A stretch of 64,000 nt of DNA from assembly GCA_025408405.1 (NCBI GenBank), contig JANYJE010000013.1, positions 18,490 through 82,489 on the forward strand, read 5' to 3'. The first letter of the stretch is position 1. Each line of letters begins with the position of its first letter. Both the position numbers and the translations under genes were made by a program. The notes beneath the pieces were generated by a model. The model had not been told where the DNA came from. It saw only the letters and a list, made by a program, of their open reading frames with translations, and did not search any database. Shown in pieces: positions 52,320 through 64,000 of this stretch. This DNA is from Nitrosomonadales bacterium. Its GTDB lineage: Bacteria > Pseudomonadota > Gammaproteobacteria > Burkholderiales > Gallionellaceae.

Positions 52320-53516
52320 ATGTCTGTTATTAAAATGGCCGATCTGGATTTGAAGGGCAAGCGTGTGCTGATTCGCGCCGACCTCAACGTTCCAGTCAAG
52401 GACGGAAAAGTTACCTCAGATGCAAGAATTACTGCGTCCATGGCTACCATCAACCATGCTTTAAAAGCCGGTGCCCGCGTGATGGTCACATCGCATCTGG
52501 GGCGCCCGGAAGAAGGCGTATATTCCGAAGAAAATTCCCTCAAGCCAGTTGCTGCCGTCATCTCGGCAAAGATAGGTAAACCAGTGCGCCTGATTAAAGA
52601 TTGGGTAGATGGCGGCTTTGAAGTGGCTGCGGGAGAACTGGTGTTGCTGGAAAACTGTCGTTTTAACAAGGGCGAGAAAAAGAGCCTGGATGAAACAGCA
52701 AAGAAATATGCAGCCTTGTGCGACGTATTTGTAATGGATGCCTTTGGCACCGCACACCGTGCTGAGGCGTCTACTCATGGCGTGGCTAAATATGCTCCAG
52801 TGGCCTGCGCAGGCATACTGCTGACAGAAGAACTGGAAGCTTTAACCAAGGCGTTGCTGAACCCGGCGCGACCAATGGTCGCGATCGTTGGCGGATCAAA
52901 AGTGTCCACCAAACTGACGGTGCTGGAATCATTGTCGGAAAAATGCGAGCAGCTGGTGGTTGGTGGCGGTATCGCGAATACCTTCCTCAAAGCCGTGGGA
53001 AAACCTGTCGGCAAGTCTTTGTGTGAAGACGACCTGGTTCCAACAGCGCAGGCCTTGATGAAAAAGATGACCGCGCGTGGCGCGACTATCCCCATTGCAA
53101 CAGATGTGGTTGTAGGCACAGAAGCACCTTTCCTGCCTGGCAAAGAAAACACCCCTGCAATCCTGAAAAACGCCAATGATGTTGCCGAAAACGAAATGAT
53201 TTTCGATATTGGTCCCAAGTCGGCTCAGGAAATTGCTGACATCATCATGAAGGCTGGCACTGTTGTGTGGAATGGCCCAGTTGGAGTATTCGAGTTTGAC
53301 CAATTTGGCGAAGGCACCAAAACTATAGCCATGGCCATAGCCAAGACCAAGGCTTTCACGCTGGCGGGCGGTGGCGACACTATTGCGGCAATTCAGAAGT
53401 ACGACATTTTTGACAAAGTTTCATACATTTCGACTGCTGGAGGCGCCTTCCTGGAATTCCTCGAAGGCAAAACATTGCCGGCAGTGGAAATTCTGGAGCA
53501 GCGTGCTGCCAAGTAA
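52320..53516 (+). CDS. pgk: phosphoglycerate kinase
   Basis: [43 protein letters not shown]; start MSVIKMADL at 52320. Confidence 0.97.
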   Translation: MSVIKMADLDLKGKRVLIRADLNVPVKDGKVTSDARITASMATINHALKAGARVMVTSHLGRPEEGVYSEENSLKPVAAVISAKIGKPVRLIKDWVDGGFEVAAGELVLLENCRFNKGEKKSLDETAKKYAALCDVFVMDAFGTAHRAEASTHGVAKYAPVACAGILLTEELEALTKALLNPARPMVAIVGGSKVSTKLTVLESLSEKCEQLVVGGGIANTFLKAVGKPVGKSLCEDDLVPTAQALMKKMTARGATIPIATDVVVGTEAPFLPGKENTPAILKNANDVAENEMIFDIGPKSAQEIADIIMKAGTVVWNGPVGVFEFDQFGEGTKTIAMAIAKTKAFTLAGGGDTIAAIQKYDIFDKVSYISTAGGAFLEFLEGKTLPAVEILEQRAAK

Positions 53517-53563
53517 TTCGCATACTGCAGCGATTGTTGCAGAAAAATATTTAAAAATAAACC

Positions 53564-55003
53564 ATGCTACGTAGAACAAAAATTGTTGCAACCCTAGGGC
53601 CCGCTTCCAGCAGCCAGAAAGTGCTGGAGCAGCTTATTAGTGCCGGGGTTGATTTGGTGCGCATGAACTTTTCGCATGGCACAGCGCAAGATCACATGGC
53701 TAGGGCAGAGACGGTACGTGCCGCAGCCAGGGCGTGTGGGCGCGTAGTGGGTATTCTGGCTGACCTGCAGGGCCCGAAAATTCGTGTGCGCAAGTTTGAA
53801 AATGACAAGATCATATTGAACCCTGGCGACACGTTTATTCTGGATGCCGAATGGGATGCACTGGGTAACCAGGAGCGTGTAGGTCTGGATTATAAAGAGT
53901 TGCCCAAAGATGTCAGCAAAGGTTCGGTACTGTTGCTGAATGACGGCATGCTTGAATTTGATGTGGTTGAAGTCAAAGGGAGCGAGATTGTTTGCAAGGT
54001 GGTTCGCGGCGGTGTGTTGTCAAACAACAAAGGTATCAACCGCAAGGGCGGAGGATTAACCGCTCCGGCACTGACTGAAAAGGATATGGAAGACATCAAG
54101 ACAGCCGCACTGATCAAGGCGGATTATCTGGCTGTCTCCTTCCCACGCTCGGCTGATGACATGAAATTGGCGCGCAAGCTGATGCATGAAGCCGGCGGCA
54201 AGAGCCTGATGATGGCCAAAATTGAGCGTGCGGAGGCCATTCCGGTGCTGGGCGAGATTATCGACGCGTCAGATGCCATTATGGTGGCGCGTGGCGATTT
54301 GTCCGTGGAGGTGGGTGATGCGGCGGTGCCGGGCTTGCAGAAGCGCATGATCAAAATGGCGCGCGCGCGCAACAAGCTCGTTATCACTGCAACGCAGATG
54401 ATGGAATCCATGATCACCAACCCGATTCCAACCCGCGCAGAAGTCTCTGACGTGGCGAATGCGGTGCTGGATGGAACCGATGCGGTAATGCTGTCAGCTG
54501 AAACGGCGGTGGGTGATTACCCAGTAGAAACCATAGAAGCCATGGTACGCATCTGCCTGAAAGCCGAGCAGGAGGTGGAAGAAAGCGAGATAGATCGACG
54601 CCTGACTCACACCAAATTCTCACGCATAGATCAGTCTATTGCTATGTCGGCCTTATATGCAGCATCGCACTTCAAGGTGAAGGCGATTGTTTCATTGACA
54701 CAGTCAGGATCAACCACGCTGTGGATGTCGCGGATGAATGCGGGTGTACCGATTTTTGCATTAACTCCGATAGATTCAACGCTAAGTAAGGTGACTCTGT
54801 TTAGCGGAGTACACCCTATCGCCTTCAATCTTGAATCCAAGTTTCCATCGGAAGTGTTGCGTGCAGCGGAAGATGAGCTGGTTCGGCTGGGGCTGGTAAA
54901 AGAAGGTGACATGATGGTGATGACTATAGGCGAAGCCATAGGCAAAAGCGGCCACACAAACACCATGAAAATAGTGCGAGTAGGCGATCACCGTGCTGAG
55001 TAA
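53564..55003 (+). CDS. pyk: pyruvate kinase
   Basis: RRTKIVATLGPASSSQKVLEQLISAGVDLVRMNFSHG, MMAKIERAEAIPVLGEII. Confidence 0.97.
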   Translation: MLRRTKIVATLGPASSSQKVLEQLISAGVDLVRMNFSHGTAQDHMARAETVRAAARACGRVVGILADLQGPKIRVRKFENDKIILNPGDTFILDAEWDALGNQERVGLDYKELPKDVSKGSVLLLNDGMLEFDVVEVKGSEIVCKVVRGGVLSNNKGINRKGGGLTAPALTEKDMEDIKTAALIKADYLAVSFPRSADDMKLARKLMHEAGGKSLMMAKIERAEAIPVLGEIIDASDAIMVARGDLSVEVGDAAVPGLQKRMIKMARARNKLVITATQMMESMITNPIPTRAEVSDVANAVLDGTDAVMLSAETAVGDYPVETIEAMVRICLKAEQEVEESEIDRRLTHTKFSRIDQSIAMSALYAASHFKVKAIVSLTQSGSTTLWMSRMNAGVPIFALTPIDSTLSKVTLFSGVHPIAFNLESKFPSEVLRAAEDELVRLGLVKEGDMMVMTIGEAIGKSGHTNTMKIVRVGDHRAE

Positions 55004-55092
55004 AGGGTTGAACCCGGATCGGGTTCACTCGTACACTTACGGTTTAATGTTTGGTTGATTGAATAATTTAATTAGTTTAGAAGGGGTAGAAA

Positions 55093-56157
55093 ATGGCTCT
55101 CGTCTCATTACGTCAACTGCTGGACCATGCAGCAGAAAATGGCTACGGCCTGCCAGCGTTCAACGTGAACAATCTGGAACAAGTCAAAGCCATCATGGAA
55201 GCTGCTAATGAATGCAATAGTCCTGTGATCATGCAAGGCTCTGCAGGTGCACGCAAGTACGCCGGCGAACCATTTCTGCGCCATCTCATTGAAGCTGCTG
55301 TGGAGATGTACCCGCATATCCCGGTGGTTATGCATCAGGATCACGGTGCTTCGCCAGCAGTCTGTATCAACGCGATCAAGTCCGGCTTCTCCAGCGTGAT
55401 GATGGACGGCTCGCTGATGACCGATGGCAAGACACCCTCTTCCTTCGAGTACAACGTCAACGTCACTCGTAGCGTGGTTGAAATGTCGCATGCAGTCGGT
55501 GTATCCGTTGAAGGCGAACTGGGTTGCCTGGGTTCTCTGGAATCCGGCCACGGCGAAAAAGAAGACGGCCACGGCGCAGAAGGAGTGCTGAGCCACGATC
55601 AACTGCTGACCGACCCGAACGAAGCGGCGGAATTCGTTAAGCTGACCCAAGTTGACGCATTGGCGATTGCCATCGGCACATCGCATGGCGCATACAAATT
55701 CACCAAGCCGCCCACAGGCGATACCTTGGCGATCAGCCGCATCAAGGAAATCCACGCGCGCATCCCCAACACCCACCTCGTGATGCACGGTTCCTCTTCC
55801 GTGCCGCAAGAATGGTTAAAAATCATCAACGAATTCGGTGGCCAGATGCCACAGACCTACGGCGTACCAGTTGAAGAAATCGTCGAAGGAATCAAGCACG
55901 GCGTGCGCAAAGTGAACATCGACACCGACTTGCGCATGGCCTCGACGGGTGCTACTCGTCGTTACCTGGCACAGAACCCCAAGGACTTTGACCCGCGCAA
56001 GTTCATGGCTGAAACAACCAAGGCGATGCATGCAATCTGCAAAGCACGTTATGAAGCCTTCGGTTCCGCAGGCCAAGCCGGCAAGATCAAACCGATCGCG
56101 CTGGACAGCATGGCTGCTCGTTATGCCAAGGGCGAACTGAAAGCAGTAGTTAAGTAA
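55093..56157 (+). CDS. fba: class II fructose-1,6-bisphosphate aldolase
   Basis: [64 protein letters not shown]. Confidence 0.96.
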   Translation: MALVSLRQLLDHAAENGYGLPAFNVNNLEQVKAIMEAANECNSPVIMQGSAGARKYAGEPFLRHLIEAAVEMYPHIPVVMHQDHGASPAVCINAIKSGFSSVMMDGSLMTDGKTPSSFEYNVNVTRSVVEMSHAVGVSVEGELGCLGSLESGHGEKEDGHGAEGVLSHDQLLTDPNEAAEFVKLTQVDALAIAIGTSHGAYKFTKPPTGDTLAISRIKEIHARIPNTHLVMHGSSSVPQEWLKIINEFGGQMPQTYGVPVEEIVEGIKHGVRKVNIDTDLRMASTGATRRYLAQNPKDFDPRKFMAETTKAMHAICKARYEAFGSAGQAGKIKPIALDSMAARYAKGELKAVVK

Positions 56158-56172
56158 GTGTAGCAAGCCGTA

Positions 56173-56210
56173 AACAAACAAGGCGACCTGCGGGTCGCCT
56201 TTTTGTTTGT
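56173..56210. terminator. bidirectional terminator between convergent fba and cbbR
   Basis: AGGCGACC-tgcg-GGTCGCCT + TTTTTG, extended by flanking AAACAAAC / GTTTGT; T-tract on both strands. Confidence 0.85.
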
Positions 56211-56265
56211 CCATCTAAGCGAAGCTGTGAGCGGCGTGTGTAGGTGCAGGGCAGCCAGGCAAAGA

Positions 56266-57207
56266 TTACTTCGCACGATTGCGTTTGCTCACCATCGGTG
56301 CGGCCAGTCGCTCCGCCTCCTCCAGCAGGAACTTAAAAAAAGCATTCGCCGCGGTAGAAAGGCGTTTGTTTTTTCGCTGCACAATGTGCCAGTCGCGCAC
56401 GATCGGGAGGCCGACCACGTCAAGGATGCACAGGCGTTTTGTTTCGAGTTCCAGCTCGATGCCATGGCGCGAGATGATGCCGATACCGATGTGGGCATGC
56501 ACGGATTGTTTGATTGCTTCATTGGTATCCATTTCCATGTGCGATGGTAATGGCAAATGATGGCTGGCGAAAAAACGCTCGACTACACCCCGCGTGCCGG
56601 AGCCGATCTCGCGCAGCAGAAAAATCTCTTTCGACAATTGGCGTGGCTGGATATTTTTCTGTTTTGCTAGCGGATGGCCGGGTGCGGCTATCACCACCAG
56701 AGGATTCTGCATGAACGATTGCGACACCATGTCCGCACCTTCCGGCGGTTGTCCCATGATGGCGAGATCTGCGACGTTGTCGACCAGTTGTTTGATCACC
56801 GCGTCGCGGTTGGCGACGGAGAGACTGACGTTGATCTTGGGGTGAAGCTGGATGAACTTGGCGAGCAGTTGCGGCATGAAGTAGTTAGCCGTACTCACTA
56901 CAGATATGTTGAGGTGGCCGTGCTCCAGCCCTTTCATCTCGGCGAACACCGCACTCATCTCCTGCATTTGCTGCAGGATGCTGCGGCTGTAGTGCAGCAG
57001 CTCGCTACCCGCTTCGGTGAGATACAGCTGTTTCCCAACCTGTTCGAACAATGGCAGACCGATATTCTGTTCTAGCTGCTTGAGTTGCATCGAGACGGCA
57101 GGTTGCGACAGGTAGAGTTCCTTCGCGGCGCGCGAATGGCTGAGATGACGTGCGGTCATCTCGAAAACTTGCAGCTGGCGCAGGGTGAGGTGGATCATGC
57201 TTGCCAT
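56266..57207 (-). CDS. cbbR: LysR-family transcriptional regulator, CbbR-like
   Basis: LTLRQLQVFEMTARHLSHSRAAKELYLSQPAVSMQLKQLEQNIGLPLFEQ; divergent from cbbM. Confidence 0.92.
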   Translation of the reverse strand: MASMIHLTLRQLQVFEMTARHLSHSRAAKELYLSQPAVSMQLKQLEQNIGLPLFEQVGKQLYLTEAGSELLHYSRSILQQMQEMSAVFAEMKGLEHGHLNISVVSTANYFMPQLLAKFIQLHPKINVSLSVANRDAVIKQLVDNVADLAIMGQPPEGADMVSQSFMQNPLVVIAAPGHPLAKQKNIQPRQLSKEIFLLREIGSGTRGVVERFFASHHLPLPSHMEMDTNEAIKQSVHAHIGIGIISRHGIELELETKRLCILDVVGLPIVRDWHIVQRKNKRLSTAANAFFKFLLEEAERLAAPMVSKRNRAK

Positions 57208-57327
57208 GATAGCATTTATTATAAGGGATGCTTATGGGTACAATAAAAAAGATTGACTGTTGTTTATGATTGGCAGGCGTATAGTTCGCTTCGTAGTAAT
57301 TCATATCGATTTTTATCCGGAGAAAAC

Positions 57328-58707
57328 ATGGATCAGTCAGCGCGTTATTCAAATCTAGACCTTAAGGAAGCCGAGCTTATCAAGAATGGTGGTCACATTC
57401 TGGTTGCCTACACCATGACCCCAGCAGCGGGCGTCGGCTACCTGGAGGCGGCAGCGCACATCGCGGCTGAATCTTCCACCGGTACCAACGTTGAAGTAAG
57501 CACTACAGATGATTTCACCAAGGGCGTTGACGCGCTGGTGTATTTTATCGATGAAGCCAAGGGCATCATGAAGGTGGCTTACCCGAACGACCTGTTCGAC
57601 CGCAACGTGACTGATGGTCGCGCCATGATCGTATCATTCTTGACCTTGGCAATCGGTAACAACCAGGGTATGGGCGACATCGAATGCCTGCAAATGCAAG
57701 ACTTCTACGTTCCACCACGCATGCTGCAACTGTTCGATGGTCCGGCAAAGGACATCTCTGATCTGTGGCGCATTCTGGGTCGTCCGGTCGTGAACGGCGG
57801 CTACATCTCCGGCACCATTATCAAGCCTAAGCTGGGTCTGCGCCCTGAGCCTTTCGCTAATGCTGCTTACCAGTTCTGGCTGGGTGGTGACTTCATCAAG
57901 AACGATGAGCCACAAGGCAACCAAGTGTTCTGCCCGATCAAGAAGGTTCTTCCTCTCGTTTACGACGCGATGAAGCGCGCGCAAGACGAAACCGGTCAAG
58001 CCAAGCTGTTCTCCATGAATATTACTGCTGACGACCACTATGAAATGTGCGCACGTGCCGATTACGCGCTGGAAACATTTGGCCCGGATGCAGACAAGCT
58101 TGCATTCCTGGTTGACGGTTATGTTGGCGGCCCAGGCATGGTAACGACAGCACGTCGTCAATATGCAGGTCAATACCTGCACTACCACCGCGCAGGCCAC
58201 GGTGCCGTGACTTCCCCGTCTTCCAAGCGCGGTTACACAGCGTTCGTGCTGGCGAAGATGTCCCGTCTGCAAGGTGCTTCCGGTATCCACGTGGGTACCA
58301 TGGGATTCGGCAAGATGGAAGGCGGCAAGGATGACAAGGTTATCGCTTACATGATCGAGCGCGACAGCTGCCAGGGTCCGTTCTACCATCAAGAATGGTA
58401 CGGCATGAAGCCAACAACCCCGATTATCTCCGGCGGCATGAACGCGCTGCGCCTGCCAGGCTTCTTCGAGAACCTCGGCCACGGCAACGTGATCAACACT
58501 GCGGGTGGCGGTTCTTACGGCCATATCGACAGCCCGGCTGCTGGCGCGATCTCTCTGCGTCAGTCGTACGAGTGCTGGAAGTCTGGTGCGGATCCAATCG
58601 AATTCGCCAAAGAGCACAAAGAATTTGCTCGCGCATTCGAATCGTTCCCGAAAGATGCAGATAAGATATTCCCGGGCTGGCGTCAAAAGCTGGGCGTTCA
58701 CAAGTAA
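57328..58707 (+). CDS. cbbM: ribulose-1,5-bisphosphate carboxylase/oxygenase, form II
   Basis: [69 protein letters not shown]; no small-subunit gene. Confidence 0.97.
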   Translation: MDQSARYSNLDLKEAELIKNGGHILVAYTMTPAAGVGYLEAAAHIAAESSTGTNVEVSTTDDFTKGVDALVYFIDEAKGIMKVAYPNDLFDRNVTDGRAMIVSFLTLAIGNNQGMGDIECLQMQDFYVPPRMLQLFDGPAKDISDLWRILGRPVVNGGYISGTIIKPKLGLRPEPFANAAYQFWLGGDFIKNDEPQGNQVFCPIKKVLPLVYDAMKRAQDETGQAKLFSMNITADDHYEMCARADYALETFGPDADKLAFLVDGYVGGPGMVTTARRQYAGQYLHYHRAGHGAVTSPSSKRGYTAFVLAKMSRLQGASGIHVGTMGFGKMEGGKDDKVIAYMIERDSCQGPFYHQEWYGMKPTTPIISGGMNALRLPGFFENLGHGNVINTAGGGSYGHIDSPAAGAISLRQSYECWKSGADPIEFAKEHKEFARAFESFPKDADKIFPGWRQKLGVHK

Positions 58708-58735
58708 ATCGAACGTCCGGTTGCAAAATAAAAAG

Positions 58736-58765
58736 CCCCTGCCGAGATTTTGCAGGGGTTTTTTT
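58736..58765 (+). terminator. Rho-independent terminator between cbbM and cbbQ
   Basis: CCCCTGC-cgagatttt-GCAGGGG followed by TTTTTTT. Confidence 0.85.
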
Positions 58766-58793
58766 ATCAGCCAATAAATATTGAGGAACAGCA

Positions 58794-59609
<816 letters not shown>

Positions 59610-59640
59610 TCCCCCAGCCCAATTCAAGAGTGACGGCGAG

Positions 59641-61884
59641 ATGACAGCCACTATCGAAGAGCGCCAAAAACTCGAGAGTAACTTTGCGCGCGTGCAGAGT
59701 GTATTTGATGATTGCATGGCAGCTGCCCGCAAGCACCTCAGTGCAGAGGGTATCCATGCCTACATTGAAGGTGCGAATGCAGTCAATAGAACCGGACGCG
59801 GCGAAGAGCCGGTGCTGGTGTTTCTTGAGGAAATGCCACAGGTTGCCGCTCAACTCGGCGAGGGTGTTATCGAAGAGGTGGTGGTATTTACGCGCACTCT
59901 GGCGCGTTCTCCCAACAGCAAGGCTATCCCCAATTTTCTGCAAAGCCTGGCGGCAGCGGCGCGTGCGCTGGAGAGCCGCGAGCTGTTCAGCGAATACCTC
60001 AATCTGGTGGTGCAAACTGCGGTGCGCACCAGCCCCAAGGTGCACGGCATAGATTCGATGTATACCAGTCCGTGCCTGCCTGACTTTTTGAATAGCGCAC
60101 CCTTTCTGTTCAGTCAGCTTTCCTTGGGCGGCATCAAGAATTGGGTGGATTACGGCGTACTCGCCTACCCCAACGATCCAGAGCGGCAGCAGGAATATTT
60201 TCAGCTGAAGTCGGCTGACAGCCGTGCCGTGATGCAGCGCGAACGGCACGGCACCTTGTTCACCGAAAACGAGCGCAAGCTGGACATGTATTTGCGCGGC
60301 CTGTGGCAAAGCGATGCGCAGTTTGTGCCTTATTCGCTGGCTTTTGACGAAATTCGCAAACCGGTTCCCTATCTCAATGAACAGGGGCTGCATCTGCCGG
60401 ATGTGTACGACAACCTGCCCAACGGTGTGCGCGGAATCGACCGCTATCGCGCCCTGCTGGCGCATCTGAGTGCACACCGACGCTGGACCACGAATCTGAT
60501 TGCCGACAATCTGAGCCCGTTCCAACGCATGGCCGTCGAGGTATTCGAGGATGCGCGCGTGGAATATCTGGCCTTGCTTGAATTTCCGGGCCTGCGTTTG
60601 CTGTGGTGCAAATTGCATCCTGTCCCGTGCGAGAATATCGAGAAAATTGAGGGCACATCGTACATCCGCCATCGCTTGGCCATGCTGTCGCGCGCCCTGC
60701 TTGACCCGCAGCACGGCTATCAAAACCCGGCGATCCTGAAGTATGTGGCGCGTTTTAACGAATTGATGCTCAAGGGCAATACGCGCACCTATGACATCCA
60801 GTTGCTGGGCGTGCAGTTCATTGCAGAAACCAAAGTGGCGAGCGACTCTTCCGGAAAAATACATTTCGATGACACTGAAGTCGATTATCGCGACGACAAT
60901 CGCATGATGTGGCTGTTTATCGAAGAGGGCGACGAAGAGGTATATGAAGAGCGCCAACGTCCGCCCGAAGAAATGGAAGACGAGTTCAAGGTGCCGCCGC
61001 GCCTGTATCCCGAGTGGGACTACAGTGCCGAGCACTACCGTCCAGACTGGGTAAGTGTGTATGAGCACCTGCAACCCAAAGGCAACCCGGCGCACATCGA
61101 CCAGTTGCTGAACAAGCACCAGGCCCTGGCCAAGCGCCTGAAAAAAATTATCGATATGCTCAAACCGCAGAACAAGGTGCGCATACGCTATCAGGAAGAA
61201 GGCGCCGAACTGGATCTGGACGTGGCGATACGTTCCTTGATTGACCTCAAGAGCGGTGCCCAGCCCGACGTGCGCATCAACATGAGCCATCGCCATGATG
61301 GCCGCAGCGTTGCGATCTCCTTGCTGCTTGACCTGTCAGCCTCGCTGGGCGACGTGCCTGAGGGCTGCACTCAGAGCAAGCTGGAGATAAGCCAGGAAGC
61401 GGTGTCCTTGTTGGCCTGGGCAGTTGATCAGATGAACGATCCCCTGGCGATAGGCGGTTTTCATTCCGATACCCGCCACAACGTGCGTTTCTGGCACTTC
61501 AAGGGCTATAAAGAACCCTGGGGCGACGAGATCAAGGGCAGGCTGGCGGGTATGGAAGCCAATTATTCTACGCGTATGGGTGCCGCTATCAGGCATGCAG
61601 GTCATTACCTGAGCCATCAGAAGGCAGACAAGAAACTGTTGCTGGTGCTGACGGACGGTGAGCCGGCAGACATCGACACCCATGATCCGCGCCTGTTGAT
61701 CGAGGATGCACGCGTGGCAGTGCGTGAAATGGATCAGGAAGGTATTTACACCTACTGCATCAATCTCGATCCCAGGGCTGATGAATATGTGGCCGATATC
61801 TTCGGTAAGAATTACGCGGTGATCGATAACATTGCGCGCCTGCCCGAGCGTTTGCCGCAACTATTCATGTCTCTGGTCAAGTAA
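59641..61884 (+). CDS. cbbO: CbbO VWA-domain RuBisCO activase subunit
   Basis: C-terminal VWA with MIDAS LLLDLSASLGD and LLLVLTDGEPADID; downstream of cbbQ; ATG at 59641. Confidence 0.94.
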   Translation: MTATIEERQKLESNFARVQSVFDDCMAAARKHLSAEGIHAYIEGANAVNRTGRGEEPVLVFLEEMPQVAAQLGEGVIEEVVVFTRTLARSPNSKAIPNFLQSLAAAARALESRELFSEYLNLVVQTAVRTSPKVHGIDSMYTSPCLPDFLNSAPFLFSQLSLGGIKNWVDYGVLAYPNDPERQQEYFQLKSADSRAVMQRERHGTLFTENERKLDMYLRGLWQSDAQFVPYSLAFDEIRKPVPYLNEQGLHLPDVYDNLPNGVRGIDRYRALLAHLSAHRRWTTNLIADNLSPFQRMAVEVFEDARVEYLALLEFPGLRLLWCKLHPVPCENIEKIEGTSYIRHRLAMLSRALLDPQHGYQNPAILKYVARFNELMLKGNTRTYDIQLLGVQFIAETKVASDSSGKIHFDDTEVDYRDDNRMMWLFIEEGDEEVYEERQRPPEEMEDEFKVPPRLYPEWDYSAEHYRPDWVSVYEHLQPKGNPAHIDQLLNKHQALAKRLKKIIDMLKPQNKVRIRYQEEGAELDLDVAIRSLIDLKSGAQPDVRINMSHRHDGRSVAISLLLDLSASLGDVPEGCTQSKLEISQEAVSLLAWAVDQMNDPLAIGGFHSDTRHNVRFWHFKGYKEPWGDEIKGRLAGMEANYSTRMGAAIRHAGHYLSHQKADKKLLLVLTDGEPADIDTHDPRLLIEDARVAVREMDQEGIYTYCINLDPRADEYVADIFGKNYAVIDNIARLPERLPQLFMSLVK

Positions 61885-61967
61885 CAGGAATACATGAATG
61901 GAGAGACGGGGCAAAAACGGGTAAAATTACGAAGTTGTGAAAATTTAAAACATAAGGAAATAACAAG

Positions 61968-62972
61968 ATGAGCAAGAATCTGGTGCAATTCATTATCGAA
62001 GAACAACGACACATCCCAGGCGCAAGCGGCGACTTTACGGGCCTGCTTAGCGACATTATCACCGCCTGCAAGCAGATTGCTCATAGTGTTAACAAAGGTG
62101 CACTGATAGGCGTGCTGGGCAGTGCAGGCAGCGAAAACATACAGGGTGAGACCCAGAAAAAACTGGACGTGATCACCAATGACATTTTCATCGCGGCCAA
62201 TGAGTGGAGCGGCCACCTGGCTGCCATGGCGTCTGAAGAAATGGATGAAATCTATCCAATTCCTGCCCGGTATCCAAAAGGCAAGTATCTGCTGACGTTT
62301 GATCCGCTGGACGGCTCGTCCAATATCGACGTGAATATTTCTGTTGGTACCATCTTCTCGATTTTGCGTTGCCCGGAAGGCGTGACCAACCCCAGCGCAG
62401 CTGATTTCATGCAGCCAGGCACCAAACAGGTGTGTGCAGGCTATGCCCTGTATGGCCCCTCAACCATGCTGGTGATTACCACCGGCAACGGTGTGAATGG
62501 CTTCACGCTGGACAATGACATCGGCGAATTCATGCTGACTCACCCAAAGATGACCATCCCAGTCGACACACAGGAATTTGCCATCAACATGTCCAACCAG
62601 CGTTTCTGGGAAGCGCCGGTACAGCGCTACGTGGACGAGTGCGTGAAGGGCAAGACACCGGGCGGCCGCGAAAAGAATTTCAACATGCGCTGGGTTGCTT
62701 CCATGGTAGCAGAGGTACACCGCATCCTTATTCGCGGCGGCATTTTCATGTACCCGTTTGATACCAAAGAGGCAGGCAAGGCAGGAAAGCTGCGTCTGAT
62801 GTACGAAGCCAACCCGATGTCGTTTATCGTGGAACAGGCGGGCGGTCTGTGTTCCACAGGACGCGAGCGCATCATGGAAGTGAAGCCAACTGGTTTGCAC
62901 CAGCGCGTACCCGTCATCCTCGGTTCGAAAAACGAAGTCGAGCGTGTAGTGGGCTATCATAAAGGGGCGTAA
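61968..62972 (+). CDS. fbp: class I fructose-1,6-bisphosphatase
   Basis: [47 protein letters not shown]. Confidence 0.96.
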   Translation: MSKNLVQFIIEEQRHIPGASGDFTGLLSDIITACKQIAHSVNKGALIGVLGSAGSENIQGETQKKLDVITNDIFIAANEWSGHLAAMASEEMDEIYPIPARYPKGKYLLTFDPLDGSSNIDVNISVGTIFSILRCPEGVTNPSAADFMQPGTKQVCAGYALYGPSTMLVITTGNGVNGFTLDNDIGEFMLTHPKMTIPVDTQEFAINMSNQRFWEAPVQRYVDECVKGKTPGGREKNFNMRWVASMVAEVHRILIRGGIFMYPFDTKEAGKAGKLRLMYEANPMSFIVEQAGGLCSTGRERIMEVKPTGLHQRVPVILGSKNEVERVVGYHKGA

Positions 62973-62975
62973 GTC

Positions 62976-63470
62976 ATGAGCAAGCCTCTGGTTGCGATTA
63001 TCATGGGCAGTGCCAGCGACTGGGAAGTGATGCAACAGGCCGCGCGCCAGTTACAAGACTTCGGTGTCGCCTACGACGCTCGGGTAATTTCGGCGCACCG
63101 GTCACCCGACCTGTTGTTTGACTACATCAAGGAAATGGCGGCGCAGGGCGTGCAGTGCTTCATTGCCGGAGCCGGCGGTGCGGCGCATCTGGCCGGGGTG
63201 ATCGCCGGAAAGACCAGCATGCCCGTGCTGGGAGTGCCCATTCCCTCAAAGTACCTCAAGGGCATGGATTCCTTGCTGTCTATCGTACAGATGCCGAAAG
63301 GCATACCGGTCGCCACCTTCGCGATTGGTGAGGCGGGGGCCGCCAATGCCGGCTTGTTTGCCGTAGCCATGCTGGCTATGACTGACGCCGCAATGGCCGC
63401 GCGCCTGGCGGCTTTCCGCAAGCAGCAGGCAGAGGCGGTTGCTGCAACCACCCTGCCCCCGTTAAAGTGA
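62976..63470 (+). CDS. purE: N5-carboxyaminoimidazole ribonucleotide mutase
   Basis: [66 protein letters not shown]. Confidence 0.97.
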   Translation: MSKPLVAIIMGSASDWEVMQQAARQLQDFGVAYDARVISAHRSPDLLFDYIKEMAAQGVQCFIAGAGGAAHLAGVIAGKTSMPVLGVPIPSKYLKGMDSLLSIVQMPKGIPVATFAIGEAGAANAGLFAVAMLAMTDAAMAARLAAFRKQQAEAVAATTLPPLK

Positions 63471-63480
63471 GTCACACAAG

Positions 63481-64000
63481 ATGAGCGTACTGCACGAATC
63501 CAAGTTGACCAGCCTGCCACTGTTGCATCGTGGCAAGGTGCGCGATCTCTATGCGGTGGATGAGCAGCATTTGCTGATCGTGCAGACTGACCGCCTGTCC
63601 GCTTTCGATGTCATTCTGCCCGATCCTGTCCCTGGAAAGGGCCAGGTCTTGACCTCGCTGTCGAATTTCTGGTTTGGCAAGCTGGGACATATCATTCCCA
63701 ACCACTTGTCCGGCATTGCACCGGAACAGGTGGTGAAGACGGAGGCAGACCGCGCGCAGGTCAAGGGGCGCGCATTTGTAGTGAAACGCCTCAAGCCCTT
63801 GCCGATAGAGGCGATAGTGCGCGGCTATCTGGTTGGCTCAGGCTGGAAGGATTACCAGAAAACCGGGGCGGTGTGTGGAATCAAGCTGCCTGCAGGATTG
63901 CTGGAAGCACAGAAATTGCCGCAGCCGCTGTTTACTCCCTCCACCAAGGCGGCAGTGGGCGAGCATGACGAGAACATATCCTTCACCCAGGCAGTTGAGC
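63481..64000 (+). CDS. purC: phosphoribosylaminoimidazole-succinocarboxamide synthase (truncated by window end)
   Basis: From ATG 63481: [54 protein letters not shown]... open to the window edge. Confidence 0.95.
   Translation, partial: MSVLHESKLTSLPLLHRGKVRDLYAVDEQHLLIVQTDRLSAFDVILPDPVPGKGQVLTSLSNFWFGKLGHIIPNHLSGIAPEQVVKTEADRAQVKGRAFVVKRLKPLPIEAIVRGYLVGSGWKDYQKTGAVCGIKLPAGLLEAQKLPQPLFTPSTKAAVGEHDENISFTQAVE

Noticed and set aside
55010-55026. GAACCCG-gat-CGGGTTC hairpin after pyk
   Set aside because: No T-tract; might be a regulatory dyad, but evidence is too weak to call a terminator.

Overview
The window looks like the replication-origin region of an autotrophic betaproteobacterium. Gallionellaceae or a nearby Nitrosomonadales lineage is an inference from form II RuBisCO plus cbbQ/cbbO and gene order; no search was run. 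From left to right it contains:
- pyrC (runs off the left edge), then rsmI-lpoA-yraN-diaA/gmhA-BON lipoprotein-hldE2.
- DUF971-ubiE, a short accessory block (TIR-domain protein, RHH/ParE toxin-antitoxin pair, YjdM/PhnA, phosphoesterase, RluA-like synthase), then Tim44-ubiJ-ubiB.
- An orphan ParA, glmS, glmU, the complete F1Fo ATP synthase operon, parB-parA, rsmG-mnmG-mnmE-yidC-yidD-rnpA-rpmH.
- The origin region with dnaA-dnaN-gyrB and two perfect 16-bp parS sites.
- topA-smg-dprA-LysM protein, def-fmt-rsmB-DUF4390, and an NtrY/NtrX-like two-component pair whose regulator lacks the AAA+ domain.
- A Calvin-cycle/glycolysis block (tkt-gap-pgk-pyk-fba, cbbR, cbbM-cbbQ-cbbO, fbp) and purE-purC (purC runs off the right edge).
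Most of the window is conserved housekeeping DNA. The best candidate for something undescribed is the two-domain TIR protein at 6495-7418. It has an unrecognised N-terminal domain and sits beside a TA module in a block that separates ubiE from Tim44-ubiJ-ubiB. No tRNA, rRNA, CRISPR array or intact mobile element was seen.
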